From assembly GCF_030158645.1 (NCBI RefSeq), contig NZ_JAOASO010000089.1, positions 62,001-126,000 of the forward strand: a stretch of 64,000 bases of DNA, read 5' to 3'. The notes beneath the pieces are model-generated. The model saw nothing but the letters and a program-made list of their open reading frames with translations. It did not search any database and was not told where the DNA came from. The translations under genes were made by a program, and so were the position numbers. Positions 26,757-35,370 of the stretch are shown piece after piece. Positions within the stretch are counted from its first letter, which is position 1. The number at the start of each line of letters is the position of its first letter. The DNA comes from Hydrogenophaga sp. (GTDB lineage: Bacteria > Pseudomonadota > Gammaproteobacteria > Burkholderiales > Burkholderiaceae_C).

Positions 26757-27409
26757 ACGCCAAAAAACTCACCGTCATCGGTCTCGTGGTCCTCGTTGCC
26801 GTGTTCTTTTTCCTGGGCATGAACGCCTACCAGTCGCGTGTGCAGACCGCGCAAGACGTGCAGGTCAAGACCGAGCAGTCGCGCCTGGTGCGCATGCATT
26901 CGCCGGTGCTCGGTCCACAGGCTGCGCCGGTCACCATCGTCGAGTTTTTTGACCCGGCCTGCGAGACCTGCCGTGCCTTCTATCCCATCGTCAAGAACCT
27001 GATGGCGCAGTACCCCGAGGACGTGAAACTCGTCATCCGGTATGCGCCGTTCCACCCGGGCTCGGACGTGGTGGTGAAGCTGCTGGAAGCGGCCCGAAGC
27101 CAGGGCAAATACCCGGCGGTGCTGGAGGCCTTGCTGGCGGCCCAGCCCGCGTGGGCAGACCACGGTCAGCCCAACCTCGAGAACGCCTTCAAGGCGGCCG
27201 GGCAGGCCGGTCTGGACCTCGTCCAGGCGCGGCAGGACATGGAGAAACCCGGCATGCAGGCGCTGTTGCAGCAAGACGTGGAAGACCTCACCGCGCTGCA
27301 GGTCACGAAGACGCCCACCTTCTTTGTGAACGGCCGCAGCTTGCCGAGCTTCGGCCCCGATCAGCTGGCCGCGCTGGTGGCCGACGAGGTGGGCAAGCTC
27401 AAGCGTTGA
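26753..27409 (+). CDS. DsbA-like thiol oxidoreductase (membrane-anchored)
   Basis: 218 residues. An N-terminal helix (VIGLVVLVAVFFFLGMNAYQ) anchors it. The thioredoxin fold shows VTIVEFFDPACETCRAFYPI with active-site motif CETC, the cis-Pro loop VTKTPTFFVNGR, and helical insertions between. It is the probable partner of the DsbB-like protein. Its 3' end overlaps the convergent MFS gene by 49 bp. The family is clear; the substrates (perhaps Cys-rich proteins of the metal response) are inference. Confidence 0.92.
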   Translation: MNAKKLTVIGLVVLVAVFFFLGMNAYQSRVQTAQDVQVKTEQSRLVRMHSPVLGPQAAPVTIVEFFDPACETCRAFYPIVKNLMAQYPEDVKLVIRYAPFHPGSDVVVKLLEAARSQGKYPAVLEALLAAQPAWADHGQPNLENAFKAAGQAGLDLVQARQDMEKPGMQALLQQDVEDLTALQVTKTPTFFVNGRSLPSFGPDQLAALVADEVGKLKR

Positions 27410-28605
27410 GCGCGAAGCCGCTGCGCCATCCACAGCGCAGCAAGTGCCGCCACCCAGGCCACCGCCGCCCCCACCCAGGCCACGCTGCCCAGCCCCCACA
27501 GCGGGATGCTCGCGCCGCCGAGCAGGGCGCCAAGCGCGATGCCGCCGTTGGCCGCCGAGACATTGATGGTGCCCGCCAGTGCCTGGGCCTGCGGAGCGGA
27601 CTTCATCACGCGGATCTGGCACACCGGGTAGAGCGCGGTGTTGGCCACGCCCCAGACCGCCAGCGCGAACACCAGACCCACCGGCACGCTGGCCAACAGC
27701 ACGGTGGCGACCATGCCCACCGCCAGCAGAACGCTGAAGACCGCGGTGGTGACCAGGGGTCGGCGGTCGACCCACAGCCCGCCCAGCCAGTTGCCACCGA
27801 GGCCCACGGCGCCAAAGCCCATGAGCCACCAGCCCACGTGGGCCGAGGGCACCTGCGCGATGGTTTCGAGCACCGCCGCCAGGTAGGTGTAGCCGGTGAA
27901 CATGGCGGTGAACACCGCCACCGACAGCAGCACATGGCCCACAAAGAACGGATCGCGCAGGATGCGGGCCTGCTCAGCCAGGCGCACGCGCGGGGTGGCG
28001 GCCAGGGTCGGCATGGTCACCTGCAGCAGCGCTGCCACCAGCAGGCAGAGTGCGGCCAGCACCCAGAAGGCGCCTCGCCAGCCCATGGCTTCGCCGGCCA
28101 CGGAGCCCAGTGGAATGCCGAACAGCATGGCACCCGAAATGCCGAGGTAGACCCGGGCGACTGCACGGCTGGCGCGCTGAGGCCCGGCCAGCTGCGCGGC
28201 GGTTTCGCTGGCCGTGCCCCAGAACACCGGCAGCGCGAGCGCGGGCGCGATGCGTGCGATGGCCAGTGTCCAGAGGTTGGGCGCCATGGCGGCCAGTGCG
28301 TTGGACGCTGCAAACAGCAGCAGCACACCCACGAACAGGCGCTTGCGTTCCTGGTGCGCGAGCCAGGCGGTGAGCGGGGGGCCGAACAGCATCACGATCA
28401 CGGCGAACAGCGTCACCAGCTGGCCCGCCGTCGACACGGACACGGCGAGGTCTCGGGCCAGCGCGGGCAGCAAACCCACCAGGAGGAACTCGGTGGTCAC
28501 GATCACGAAAGCCGCCACGGCGAGCACGGAAACGGACGCCTGGTGGCCTGTGGCCTTGGTTGAGGGTGGGCAGCCGGACGCTGCAGAGGGGTTGAGCGAA
28601 GTCAT
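27361..28605 (-). CDS. MFS transporter, DHA1-type drug:H+ antiporter
   Basis: 414 residues, twelve hydrophobic helices. VTTEFLLVGLLPALARDLAV opens the first helix with the DHA1 signature, and the loop 2-3 motif region GPPLTAWLAHQERKRLFVG is present. Motif C-like LGISGAMLFGIPLGSVAGE lies in helix 5. Such carriers export drugs, sugars or amino-acid derivatives. The gene is divergent from the LysR-type regulator at 28713 (107-bp gap), which is likely its controller. Its 3' end overlaps the DsbA-like gene. Confidence 0.92.
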   Translation of the reverse strand: MTSLNPSAASGCPPSTKATGHQASVSVLAVAAFVIVTTEFLLVGLLPALARDLAVSVSTAGQLVTLFAVIVMLFGPPLTAWLAHQERKRLFVGVLLLFAASNALAAMAPNLWTLAIARIAPALALPVFWGTASETAAQLAGPQRASRAVARVYLGISGAMLFGIPLGSVAGEAMGWRGAFWVLAALCLLVAALLQVTMPTLAATPRVRLAEQARILRDPFFVGHVLLSVAVFTAMFTGYTYLAAVLETIAQVPSAHVGWWLMGFGAVGLGGNWLGGLWVDRRPLVTTAVFSVLLAVGMVATVLLASVPVGLVFALAVWGVANTALYPVCQIRVMKSAPQAQALAGTINVSAANGGIALGALLGGASIPLWGLGSVAWVGAAVAWVAALAALWMAQRLRAQRLSLPTSSATSAAS

Positions 28606-28712
28606 GGATCTTGTGAAATGGGGAACGTGGCCAGCTTATTAAAGAATCGTGAGCTGTATTGCGATCATTTTTCCCAGTAGCATGGAACTGAAATCTTCAA
28701 TCAGGAGTTCGC

Positions 28713-29621
28713 ATGCACAGCGCAGAACGGCTCAAAGGCATCGATGTGTTCGTGGCCACGGTGGCCGCGGGCAACTTCACGGCCGCGGCGGACCGGCTGA
28801 ACCTCACCGGCTCGGCCGTGGGCAAAGCCATCGCCCGCCTGGAGGCGCGGCTGGGCACCCGCCTTTTTGAACGCACCACCCGGCGACTCCAGCTCACCGA
28901 CGCGGGCGCCGCCTTCCACCGCATCTGCGTGCGCGTGCTGGAGGAGCTGGAGTCGGCCGAACGCGTGCTGGCTGCGGACGCCGCAGAACCGTCAGGCCGG
29001 CTGCGGGTGGACCTCCCCGCGACGTTCGGCCGCCGTCAGGTGATGGCCTTGCTGTTGGCGCTGGTGAACAAACACCCCAAGCTGCAGACCCATGTGTCGT
29101 TCACCGACCGGTTTGTCGATGTGGTCGACGAAGGCATCGACCTGGCCGTGCGCATCGGTGGCGTCGACACCTGGCCCACCAACGTGGGCCACCGCTTCCT
29201 CGGCAAGGAGCGCCTGATCTTCTGTGCATCGCCCGGCTACCTGCAGCAGCACGGCACGCCGCAGACGCTGCCAGATCTCTGGCGCCACGACACGGTGACG
29301 TATGGCCGGGCTGACGGCACGGCCAGCCCGTGGCTGATCGTGTCCGACCAGGGGCCCACCGAGCGCCGCGGCATCGAAAGCCGCGTGGTCGTGGGCCATG
29401 GCGAGGCGCAGCTGGACGCGGTGCTCGCTGGTCTCGGCGTGGCCCAGCTCGCCACCTGGCTGGCCGAAGAAGCGTTGCGGGCCGGCCGCCTGGTGCCCAT
29501 CCTGCCCAGCCTGGACGTGGACGGTCTGCCGCTGCACATCGTGTGGCCGCAGAGCAAGCGCTTGTTGCCCAAGGTCGATGTGGTGTTGAACCACCTGGCC
29601 ACCCACCTGCGGATTCGATGA
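28713..29621 (+). CDS. LysR-family transcriptional regulator
   Basis: 302 residues, standard length. The N-terminal helix-turn-helix (FVATVAAGNFTAAADRLNLT, GSAVGKAIARLEARLGTRLF) is followed by a linker and a substrate-binding domain (LRVDLPATFGRRQVMALLLA, then LAVRIGGV). An AGGAG ribosome-binding site is 6 nt before the ATG. It is divergent from the MFS gene and probably regulates it. The effector is unknown. A terminator-like stem lies just after its stop. Confidence 0.95.
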   Translation: MHSAERLKGIDVFVATVAAGNFTAAADRLNLTGSAVGKAIARLEARLGTRLFERTTRRLQLTDAGAAFHRICVRVLEELESAERVLAADAAEPSGRLRVDLPATFGRRQVMALLLALVNKHPKLQTHVSFTDRFVDVVDEGIDLAVRIGGVDTWPTNVGHRFLGKERLIFCASPGYLQQHGTPQTLPDLWRHDTVTYGRADGTASPWLIVSDQGPTERRGIESRVVVGHGEAQLDAVLAGLGVAQLATWLAEEALRAGRLVPILPSLDVDGLPLHIVWPQSKRLLPKVDVVLNHLATHLRIR

Positions 29622-29624
29622 AGC

Positions 29625-29660
29625 GGGCCCGTCTGATCAACCCGACGCGGGCCTTTTCTT
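29625..29660 (+). terminator. Probable rho-independent terminator after the LysR gene
   Basis: GGCCCG (29626-29631) pairs with CGGGCC (29648-29653), with flanking wobble pairs, and is followed by TTTTCTT. The loop is about 16 nt. It lies just after the LysR stop codon and before the twin palindromes. Confidence 0.55.
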
Positions 29661-29670
29661 GCCAACTACC

Positions 29671-29695
29671 TTTGATCAAATATACTTTGATCAAA
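29671..29695 (+). promoter_or_regulatory. Twin palindromic operator upstream of the OhrR-type gene
   Basis: TTTGATCAAA occurs twice (29671-29680 and 29686-29695), each copy a perfect palindrome, with centres 15 bp apart. The AT-rich spacer TATAC could hold a -10 element. It lies 21 bp before the MarR/OhrR start, so autoregulation by that protein is likely. Confidence 0.75.
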
Positions 29696-29716
29696 GATGT
29701 GAGCCCGTCCTTTTCC

Positions 29717-30190
29717 ATGACCAAAACCCAAACCAAGACCAAATCAGTCCCGCCTGCGGATGCCGATCTGTTTCTCGGCAACCAGCTGTGCTTTGCGCTG
29801 TACGCCGCGTCTTTGGCCATGAGCAAGACCTACAGGCCGTTGCTGGCGCCTCTGGGTCTCACCTTTCCGCAATACGTCGTGATGATGGCGTTGTGGCAGC
29901 ACAGACAACTCACGGCCGGCGCCTTGGCACAAGCGGTGGCACTGGACGCCGGCACCCTGGTTCCGCTGGTTCGCAAGCTGGTCGCCCAAGGTCTTCTGAG
30001 CCGGGAACGCAGCCCGGAAGATGAACGCTCCGTGATCATTGCCCTCACGGCCACGGGCAAGGCGCTGCAGAAGCGGGCCCACGACGTCTATGCCCAGGCC
30101 GCATGCGCAACGCAGTGCTCGCTCCAGCAACGCCAAGCGCTGACGGCTCAACTCCAGACGCTGCGTGCGGCGCTGACCCAATCACCCTGA
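29717..30190 (+). CDS. OhrR-like MarR-family redox regulator
   Basis: 157 residues. The N-terminal LGNQLCFALYAASLAMSKTY carries Cys25, at the place of the peroxide-sensing Cys of OhrR, and YRPLLAPLGLTFPQYVVMMA follows as in OhrR. The winged helix is visible in LAQAVALDAGTLVPLVRKL and the wing LSRERSPEDERSVIIALTAT. OhrR represses organic-hydroperoxide genes until its Cys is oxidised. The start at MTKTQTK follows the twin palindromes. The usual partner ohr is not next to it; a Tat-exported hydrolase is. Confidence 0.88.
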   Translation: MTKTQTKTKSVPPADADLFLGNQLCFALYAASLAMSKTYRPLLAPLGLTFPQYVVMMALWQHRQLTAGALAQAVALDAGTLVPLVRKLVAQGLLSRERSPEDERSVIIALTATGKALQKRAHDVYAQAACATQCSLQQRQALTAQLQTLRAALTQSP

Positions 30191-30266
30191 AACGCACGGC
30201 GCGCACCGCGTCTGTTTCCTGTCTGTTTTTCCACGCCCGCAACCCCCAACCACCCGAGGAATTTTC

Positions 30267-31160
30267 ATGAAACTGATGGACTACGGCCTCAAGCCAATCG
30301 ACTTCCAGAACCCCCCTCAAGCCTCGTCCGCCCACCCCTCGCGGCGCGGATTCGTCATGACGTCCCTGGCGTCGGGTTTCGCCCTCGCATCCAACCCGGT
30401 GCTGGCCCAGGCCATCGTCACCGACAGCAAAGGCCTGGTGGCCGGCGAAGTCAGTGTGCCTGTGGCGGACGGCAAGATGCCTGCCTACCGCGCCATGCCC
30501 GCGGGCCCTGGCAAGTTCCCGGTGATCCTGGTGGTTCAGGAAATCTTCGGTGTGCACGAGCACATCAAAGACATGTGCCGGCGCTACGCCAAGCAGGGCT
30601 ACTACGCGATCGCGCCGGAAATGTTCGCGCGCCAGGGCGACGTGTCGAAGATGACCGACATCCAGACGATCCTTTCGCAGGTCGTCTCCAAAGTGCCCGA
30701 CGCCCAGGTCTGCGCCGACCTCGACGCCACCCTCGCATTCGCGCGCGCCAGCGGCAAAGCCGATGTTCAGCGCACGGGTCTGGTGGGTTACTGCTGGGGT
30801 GGCCGCACGGCGTGGGTCTACGCTCGGCACAACAGCAAGCTCAACGCTGCCGTGGCGTATTACGGGTTGCTCGAGGGTCTGAAGGCGCCGGAGCTGCGCC
30901 CCGAAGACCCCATCGACTTTGCGGACCAGATCAAGGTGCCTGTGCTGGGCCTGTATTCCGGCATTGACGCGTTCGTCAAGCAGGAGACCATCGCGAAGAT
31001 GCGAGGCCTGATCAACAAGGGCGGCAGCGGCTCGGAGATCGTGGTTTTCCCCAACGTCGACCACGGCTTCAACGCCGACTACCGCCCCAGCTACGACAAG
31101 TCGGCCGCCACGTACGCCCAGAAGCTGGCCAACGACTGGCTGAAAAAGCACAAGGTCTGA
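30267..31160 (+). CDS. Dienelactone-hydrolase-family protein with Tat signal
   Basis: 297 residues. HPSRRGFVMTSLASGFALAS is a twin-arginine signal (RR at residues 26-27), with cleavage near VLAQA. The hydrolase domain has LVVQEIFGVHEHIKDMCRRY, the nucleophile elbow GYCWGG with Cys176, an acid region (GLYSGIDAF) and HGFNADYR with the catalytic His. DLH enzymes use Cys and open lactones in chloroaromatic pathways, but many paralogues have unknown substrates. It follows the OhrR-like gene by 76 bp with a GAGGAA ribosome-binding site. Export of the enzyme is a prediction. Confidence 0.9.
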   Translation: MKLMDYGLKPIDFQNPPQASSAHPSRRGFVMTSLASGFALASNPVLAQAIVTDSKGLVAGEVSVPVADGKMPAYRAMPAGPGKFPVILVVQEIFGVHEHIKDMCRRYAKQGYYAIAPEMFARQGDVSKMTDIQTILSQVVSKVPDAQVCADLDATLAFARASGKADVQRTGLVGYCWGGRTAWVYARHNSKLNAAVAYYGLLEGLKAPELRPEDPIDFADQIKVPVLGLYSGIDAFVKQETIAKMRGLINKGGSGSEIVVFPNVDHGFNADYRPSYDKSAATYAQKLANDWLKKHKV

Positions 31161-31320
31161 GGCCTCGACCGATGAGACGGCCAGGGCATGCGCAGGCCGT
31201 GGTCATGTGCATGTCCTGAACTTCTCAGCCGGGGATCCGCAGGCTCCCATGGTCGTTGCTGAAGGCCCGCGCACAAAGCCGGTTTGTGTGCGGGTTGCAT
31301 CGCGACTCTGCGGTGAGCTC

Positions 31321-32961
31321 TCAAGGGCTCTCGCAGCGGAAGTTGTCCGCCTCATCGGTGCTGCCCGTGCCCCGGTACCTGGCCACCTGGGGGAAGGGGC
31401 ACAGCGGCCGAGTGCGGGTGACGATCCCGCCAGCGATGCGCGAAGCCACAATTTCCTGGGGGGCGATCCCCTTTTCCGACCAGGCCATGAGGGCGCGGAA
31501 AACGTCGGTCTTGGGCTCTGTGGGAACTGCGCCGCTGGAGCCCTGGCCGAATTGATCCACGTTGGTGCCACCACCGCAGTGGCCCATGCCACCCACCATG
31601 TACAGCCGCGAGAACGCGTCAGCGTTGTCGTTGCCCATGGTCTGCTTCACCCGCTCGTAGTAACGGGTCGTGCCCTGCGGCATGATGAGGTTGTCTGACC
31701 AGCCGTGGTACATGATGAGCTTGCCGCCACGGGCCTTGAAGGCCGACAGATCCGGGTTGTCGGTGGCCATGCGTGGGCCCACTTGGGCGATGTTGTCGCT
31801 GAAGAAGGTCTCGTAGTTGAGGTAGTTCAGCGTGGTCCAGTCCCAGGTCGGATCAAAGTAAACCCAATAGCGTGCCTGCTCGATCGGAATCGGGAAGGGA
31901 TTCGTCCCCGCGAGAGCCCCCAGGTTGGTGCCACGCTCCAGGCCCGGCCAGAGCAAGTTGCCACCGGCCCCGCGAGCGCCACCCCAGATTTTCTTGATCG
32001 CGTTGGCCTCGCCCGGTGTGAGGCAGGCGTTGTCTGCACAAGACGCGGTGGTGATCGTGAGGTCGTTGGTGGGGTCGTAGTCGCAGGTGCGCGGATCATC
32101 GAGAACACCATCGGTCACGCCGTCGTTTCCGTCGCACACGGCAATGGCACGGTTGGTGGCGAGGGTCTGTTTGGCCGCTGGAATAGGCCCACCGGCTTCC
32201 TCCCGCATCGCGATCTGCGGCCAGATGTGATACGCCTGAAACCGGTCCCAGTGGATGGCAGGTGCACCCGCAAGGATGGCGTCAAAGTCCTCGGGGTAGC
32301 GCTGCGCCATCATCAGACCCTGGCGTCCTCCGGTGGAGCAACCGTACCAGTAGGAGCGCACCGGGTCTTGTGCGTAGTACGCCTTGGTGAGCTGCTTGCC
32401 CACCACCGCCATCAAATGCATGGAGCGGTGTGCGAAGTCTTCCTGCAGTGGCACATTGGGGTTGCCTGGTGAGAGCATGCCGAAGGCGCCAGACAACGGA
32501 CTTCCGGTGTGGCCAGTATCGGTTTTCACACCCACGAAGCCTTGGCGCACGGAGTCGGTGGCCACGCCCAGCTGCGTGTTGCCGGCATACACGCCATTGC
32601 CCTCGGCGCGAAAGCGACCGTTCCAAGCTGCGGTCGGGAGTGACACCCAGATGTTCACCTGGGGGTCGACCTTCACCTTGACCAGGCAGTAGTCGCGGTC
32701 GGTGGCGCCAGCGCCGGTGCTGCCGGTGCTGACATCGAGCACAGTAACCGGTGCGTCGGCAGACAGGGCCGCCGCGCCAATGCCCGCCATGTTGCAGGCC
32801 ACGGTCGGATTGATCGACAGGTTGTCGAAGTCGGGGCTTGGCACGGTGGGCGTGCTGACAACACCGTCGCCCCCGCCGCCACAGGCGGCCAGCAACAGGG
32901 TGGTCAGAGCGGCAGCCGCCGTGGTGCGGCGCCGCGGTGAAAGGGTGGTTGCGTGTCTCAA
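31321..32961 (-). CDS. Tannase/feruloyl-esterase-family lipoprotein
   Basis: 546 residues from a TTG start. That start was chosen because AAGGAGA lies just upstream and it yields a short lipoprotein signal ending LLAAC, with the lipid Cys at residue 27. The tannase-family CS-D-HC plan is complete: GCSTGGRQG (Ser nucleophile next to a Cys), the Asp in the MYHGWSDNLIMP region and GHCGGGTN (catalytic His next to the bridging Cys). The family hydrolyses esters such as gallates, feruloyl esters or MHET. The substrate cannot be told from sequence. Divergent AraC-type gene at 33193. Confidence 0.88.
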   Translation of the reverse strand: MRHATTLSPRRRTTAAAALTTLLLAACGGGGDGVVSTPTVPSPDFDNLSINPTVACNMAGIGAAALSADAPVTVLDVSTGSTGAGATDRDYCLVKVKVDPQVNIWVSLPTAAWNGRFRAEGNGVYAGNTQLGVATDSVRQGFVGVKTDTGHTGSPLSGAFGMLSPGNPNVPLQEDFAHRSMHLMAVVGKQLTKAYYAQDPVRSYWYGCSTGGRQGLMMAQRYPEDFDAILAGAPAIHWDRFQAYHIWPQIAMREEAGGPIPAAKQTLATNRAIAVCDGNDGVTDGVLDDPRTCDYDPTNDLTITTASCADNACLTPGEANAIKKIWGGARGAGGNLLWPGLERGTNLGALAGTNPFPIPIEQARYWVYFDPTWDWTTLNYLNYETFFSDNIAQVGPRMATDNPDLSAFKARGGKLIMYHGWSDNLIMPQGTTRYYERVKQTMGNDNADAFSRLYMVGGMGHCGGGTNVDQFGQGSSGAVPTEPKTDVFRALMAWSEKGIAPQEIVASRIAGGIVTRTRPLCPFPQVARYRGTGSTDEADNFRCESP

Positions 32962-33192
32962 GTCGGTCTCCTTGTTGTGGGTGGGAACAGAGACCGCATT
33001 GCAGCGCAGCACGCTGCGCGCGTCTTTCATCAACGGCCCACGTTTTCACCAGCGACGCATTTCTTATGGAATACCCGGAGACCGGAAACCCGCTAGCAGC
33101 TATCGCGTACCGGTATGCCTCAAGCGGCATTTCGGCGTCAGACTCATTGCCGTGTTCGCACGCCCGTGGAGGACATGCAAAGGAGACCCACC

Positions 33193-34098
33193 ATGCTTCA
33201 AACACACGCAAACGCAGCACCCGTCAACCCGTTGGAGGAGCGCGATTTGCTGGGCTCTGAGGCGTTGTCGCGATGGGCCGGAATGCCCATCGGATGGGTC
33301 GAGGCGGTGCCCGAACTTTCAGGTTCTTGTGAAACCGCGGGCAGCACCTTGCTGGCCATGATCGACTGCGGCCGCGCGCAAGCGGAGTTCCAGTACGGAA
33401 GCCGGTCCTTCTCCTACGAACTCGGCCCGGGTGCGATCGGCTTGTTCACCCCCGGTGGTCATGCTGACGTGTCCCACTGGCACTGCGACGGTGTTCGACG
33501 AATCATGCTGCAGTTCGATCAAGCGCGACTCGGGGACGCGGTGTTGTCGGAGCAACTGGCGCGAATGCCCCTGCGCCCCGAGCGCGAGTTTCACGATGCG
33601 GATCTGGCAGGCGTGCTGCGAGCCATGGTTCACGAAGTTGCGGCAGGCAGTCCGAGTGGTGCTCTGTATGCCGAATCACTTTCACTCGGGGTGGCCATGA
33701 GATTGCAGCAGCGCGGTGCCAGCCGCCACAGCACGGTTCGTGAACGCGGCAAGCTGTCCACGGTTCAGACGGAACGTGTGCGCGAACTCGTGATGACCCG
33801 GCTTGCGAAAGATGTGTCCATCGGTGAGCTGGCCCAGGCCGCGGGTTTCAGCAGGACGCAGTTCGTGCGCCTGTTCAAGAATTCGTTTGGTTGCACGCCT
33901 TACGAATACATCCTCGATGTCCGCCTGCAGGAGGCTCAAAGTCTGGTCCTCAACAGCGAACAGCCGTTGGCTGCGATCGCGGATGCGGTGGGATTTTCGA
34001 GCCAGAGCCACATGACAACCGCTTTTGTTCGAGCATCGGGCGTCACGCCCGGCGCATTGCGTCGGGGTACCAACCGTCGGATGAAAAGCGCGTCCTGA
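33193..34098 (+). CDS. AraC-family transcriptional regulator
   Basis: 301 residues with an N-terminal cupin-like sensing region (about 1-185, GPGAIGLFTPGGHADVSHWH) and a C-terminal double helix-turn-helix (ISIGELAQAAGFSRTQFVRL-type, then SFGCTPYEYILDVRLQEAQ and IADAVGFSSQSHMTTAFVRA). AGGAGA precedes the ATG at 33193, which decides this start over one 26 codons upstream. It is divergent from the tannase-family gene and probably its activator. Ligand unknown; an aromatic ester or acid is a reasonable guess. Confidence 0.92.
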   Translation: MLQTHANAAPVNPLEERDLLGSEALSRWAGMPIGWVEAVPELSGSCETAGSTLLAMIDCGRAQAEFQYGSRSFSYELGPGAIGLFTPGGHADVSHWHCDGVRRIMLQFDQARLGDAVLSEQLARMPLRPEREFHDADLAGVLRAMVHEVAAGSPSGALYAESLSLGVAMRLQQRGASRHSTVRERGKLSTVQTERVRELVMTRLAKDVSIGELAQAAGFSRTQFVRLFKNSFGCTPYEYILDVRLQEAQSLVLNSEQPLAAIADAVGFSSQSHMTTAFVRASGVTPGALRRGTNRRMKSAS

Positions 34099-34157
34099 CT
34101 GGCCAGGGTGCCCACCTGTTGCGTGAGAGTGGAGTCAAAAGGCGAGGGCATTGCACC

Positions 34158-35354
34158 TCAGATCCGCATCACCCGCGCCCGCAGCCCTGTCTCCAGCAGC
34201 ACCCCCACCACCACACCCACCCCCGCGTTCCACACCGACACGGCGGCGGTGGTGAGCAGCACGGCGCGTGCCTCCTTGTCGCGCGAGCTGCCGGCGGTGC
34301 CGATGGTGAGCGAGAAGCCGGCCACGAACAGCATGGCGCCGAGGGTGCCGGCGGGCAGCAGGTTCAGGAGTGCGGTGAGCTGCCCGCTGGCGAACAGGCC
34401 GGCGAGCAGCAGCACGCTGCCCAGAAACATCGGCGCGCGGCCGGTGCGCGCACCGCAGGCCACCTGCGCGGCCATGCCGCCCGCGCCAAAGCACATGGGG
34501 GGTGCGCCCAGGCCACCGGCCAGCAGGTTCATCAGGCCGGTGCCGCGCGCGGCGCGGTTCTCGTCCAGCGCCACGGCGGGGAACAGGCGGCGCGTTTCGG
34601 CCACGATGCCGAGGATGGCGTTGCCGAAAGTCAGCGGTATCTGTGCCGCGGCCAGGCCGATGGCCGCCAGCCACACGCTGGACTGGTTGAAGGCGGGCCA
34701 CTGCTGCTCGGGCAGGTGCATGGCCCAGGGTGCGCTGGCCAGCGCCTGCAGCAGCTCGGGTTGCCGCCAGCCACCCACCGCCCAGCCCAAGGCCATGAGC
34801 GTCGGCATGGTGAGCCAGCCGCCACGGCCCAGCAGCACCAGCGCCAGCACCACCGACGCCGCGCCCAGCAACGCGTCGCCTTCGATGCGCCGCAGCCCGG
34901 CCACGATGAGCGCGATGCCCAGGCCCAGCACCACGCCGTGGATCACGTCGCGCGACACGTGGCGGGCGAGCCAGCGGGCCAGTCCACTCCACGCGGCGAT
35001 GAGCCAGAACACCCCCGTGATCAGCGCGGCCAGCGAGAGCACCGCCGGCAAGTTTTGACCCGCCACCGCAGCGCTGGCCAGGGCCGCTGCGCCCACAGCC
35101 TTCATGGGCTGCACCGGGAAAGGAATGCGCCAACGCCAGCCCACCACGATGAGGCTAAGGCCAAAGGCCAGCAAGATCGACGTGGGGTGGACACCGGCCA
35201 GCACGATGAAGCCGACCAGAAAGGGCAGCAGGGTGCCCAGATCGCCCAACGCGCCGCCGAGGTCGCCGCGCCAGGTGGCGGGCGACAGGGCGGGCTGCGG
35301 GGAGGGGGTCTCGTGCGGTTCGGTCCTGGGCGTCACCGGGCGATTTTGCGGCAT
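34158..35354 (-). CDS. MOT1-type molybdate/sulfate transporter
   Basis: 398 residues, ten or more hydrophobic helices. Signatures are GDLGGALGDLGTLLPFLVG at the N-terminus, FPVQPMKAVGAAALA, and MCFGAGGMAAQVACGARTG in the second half, the pattern of the MOT1 branch of the SulP superfamily (no STAS domain). Predicted role is uptake of molybdate or sulfate. It is on the same strand as, and 16 bp downstream of, the metallo-beta-lactamase-fold gene, so it may belong to that unit. Confidence 0.88.
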   Translation of the reverse strand: MPQNRPVTPRTEPHETPSPQPALSPATWRGDLGGALGDLGTLLPFLVGFIVLAGVHPTSILLAFGLSLIVVGWRWRIPFPVQPMKAVGAAALASAAVAGQNLPAVLSLAALITGVFWLIAAWSGLARWLARHVSRDVIHGVVLGLGIALIVAGLRRIEGDALLGAASVVLALVLLGRGGWLTMPTLMALGWAVGGWRQPELLQALASAPWAMHLPEQQWPAFNQSSVWLAAIGLAAAQIPLTFGNAILGIVAETRRLFPAVALDENRAARGTGLMNLLAGGLGAPPMCFGAGGMAAQVACGARTGRAPMFLGSVLLLAGLFASGQLTALLNLLPAGTLGAMLFVAGFSLTIGTAGSSRDKEARAVLLTTAAVSVWNAGVGVVVGVLLETGLRARVMRI

Positions 35355-35370
35355 GGCCGCCGGGGTCTGC

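Noticed and set aside
29622-29716. The twin palindromes as IS target or recombination sites
   Set aside because: Their position just before an OhrR/MarR gene and exact 15-bp phase fit an operator better; no mobile element is adjacent.
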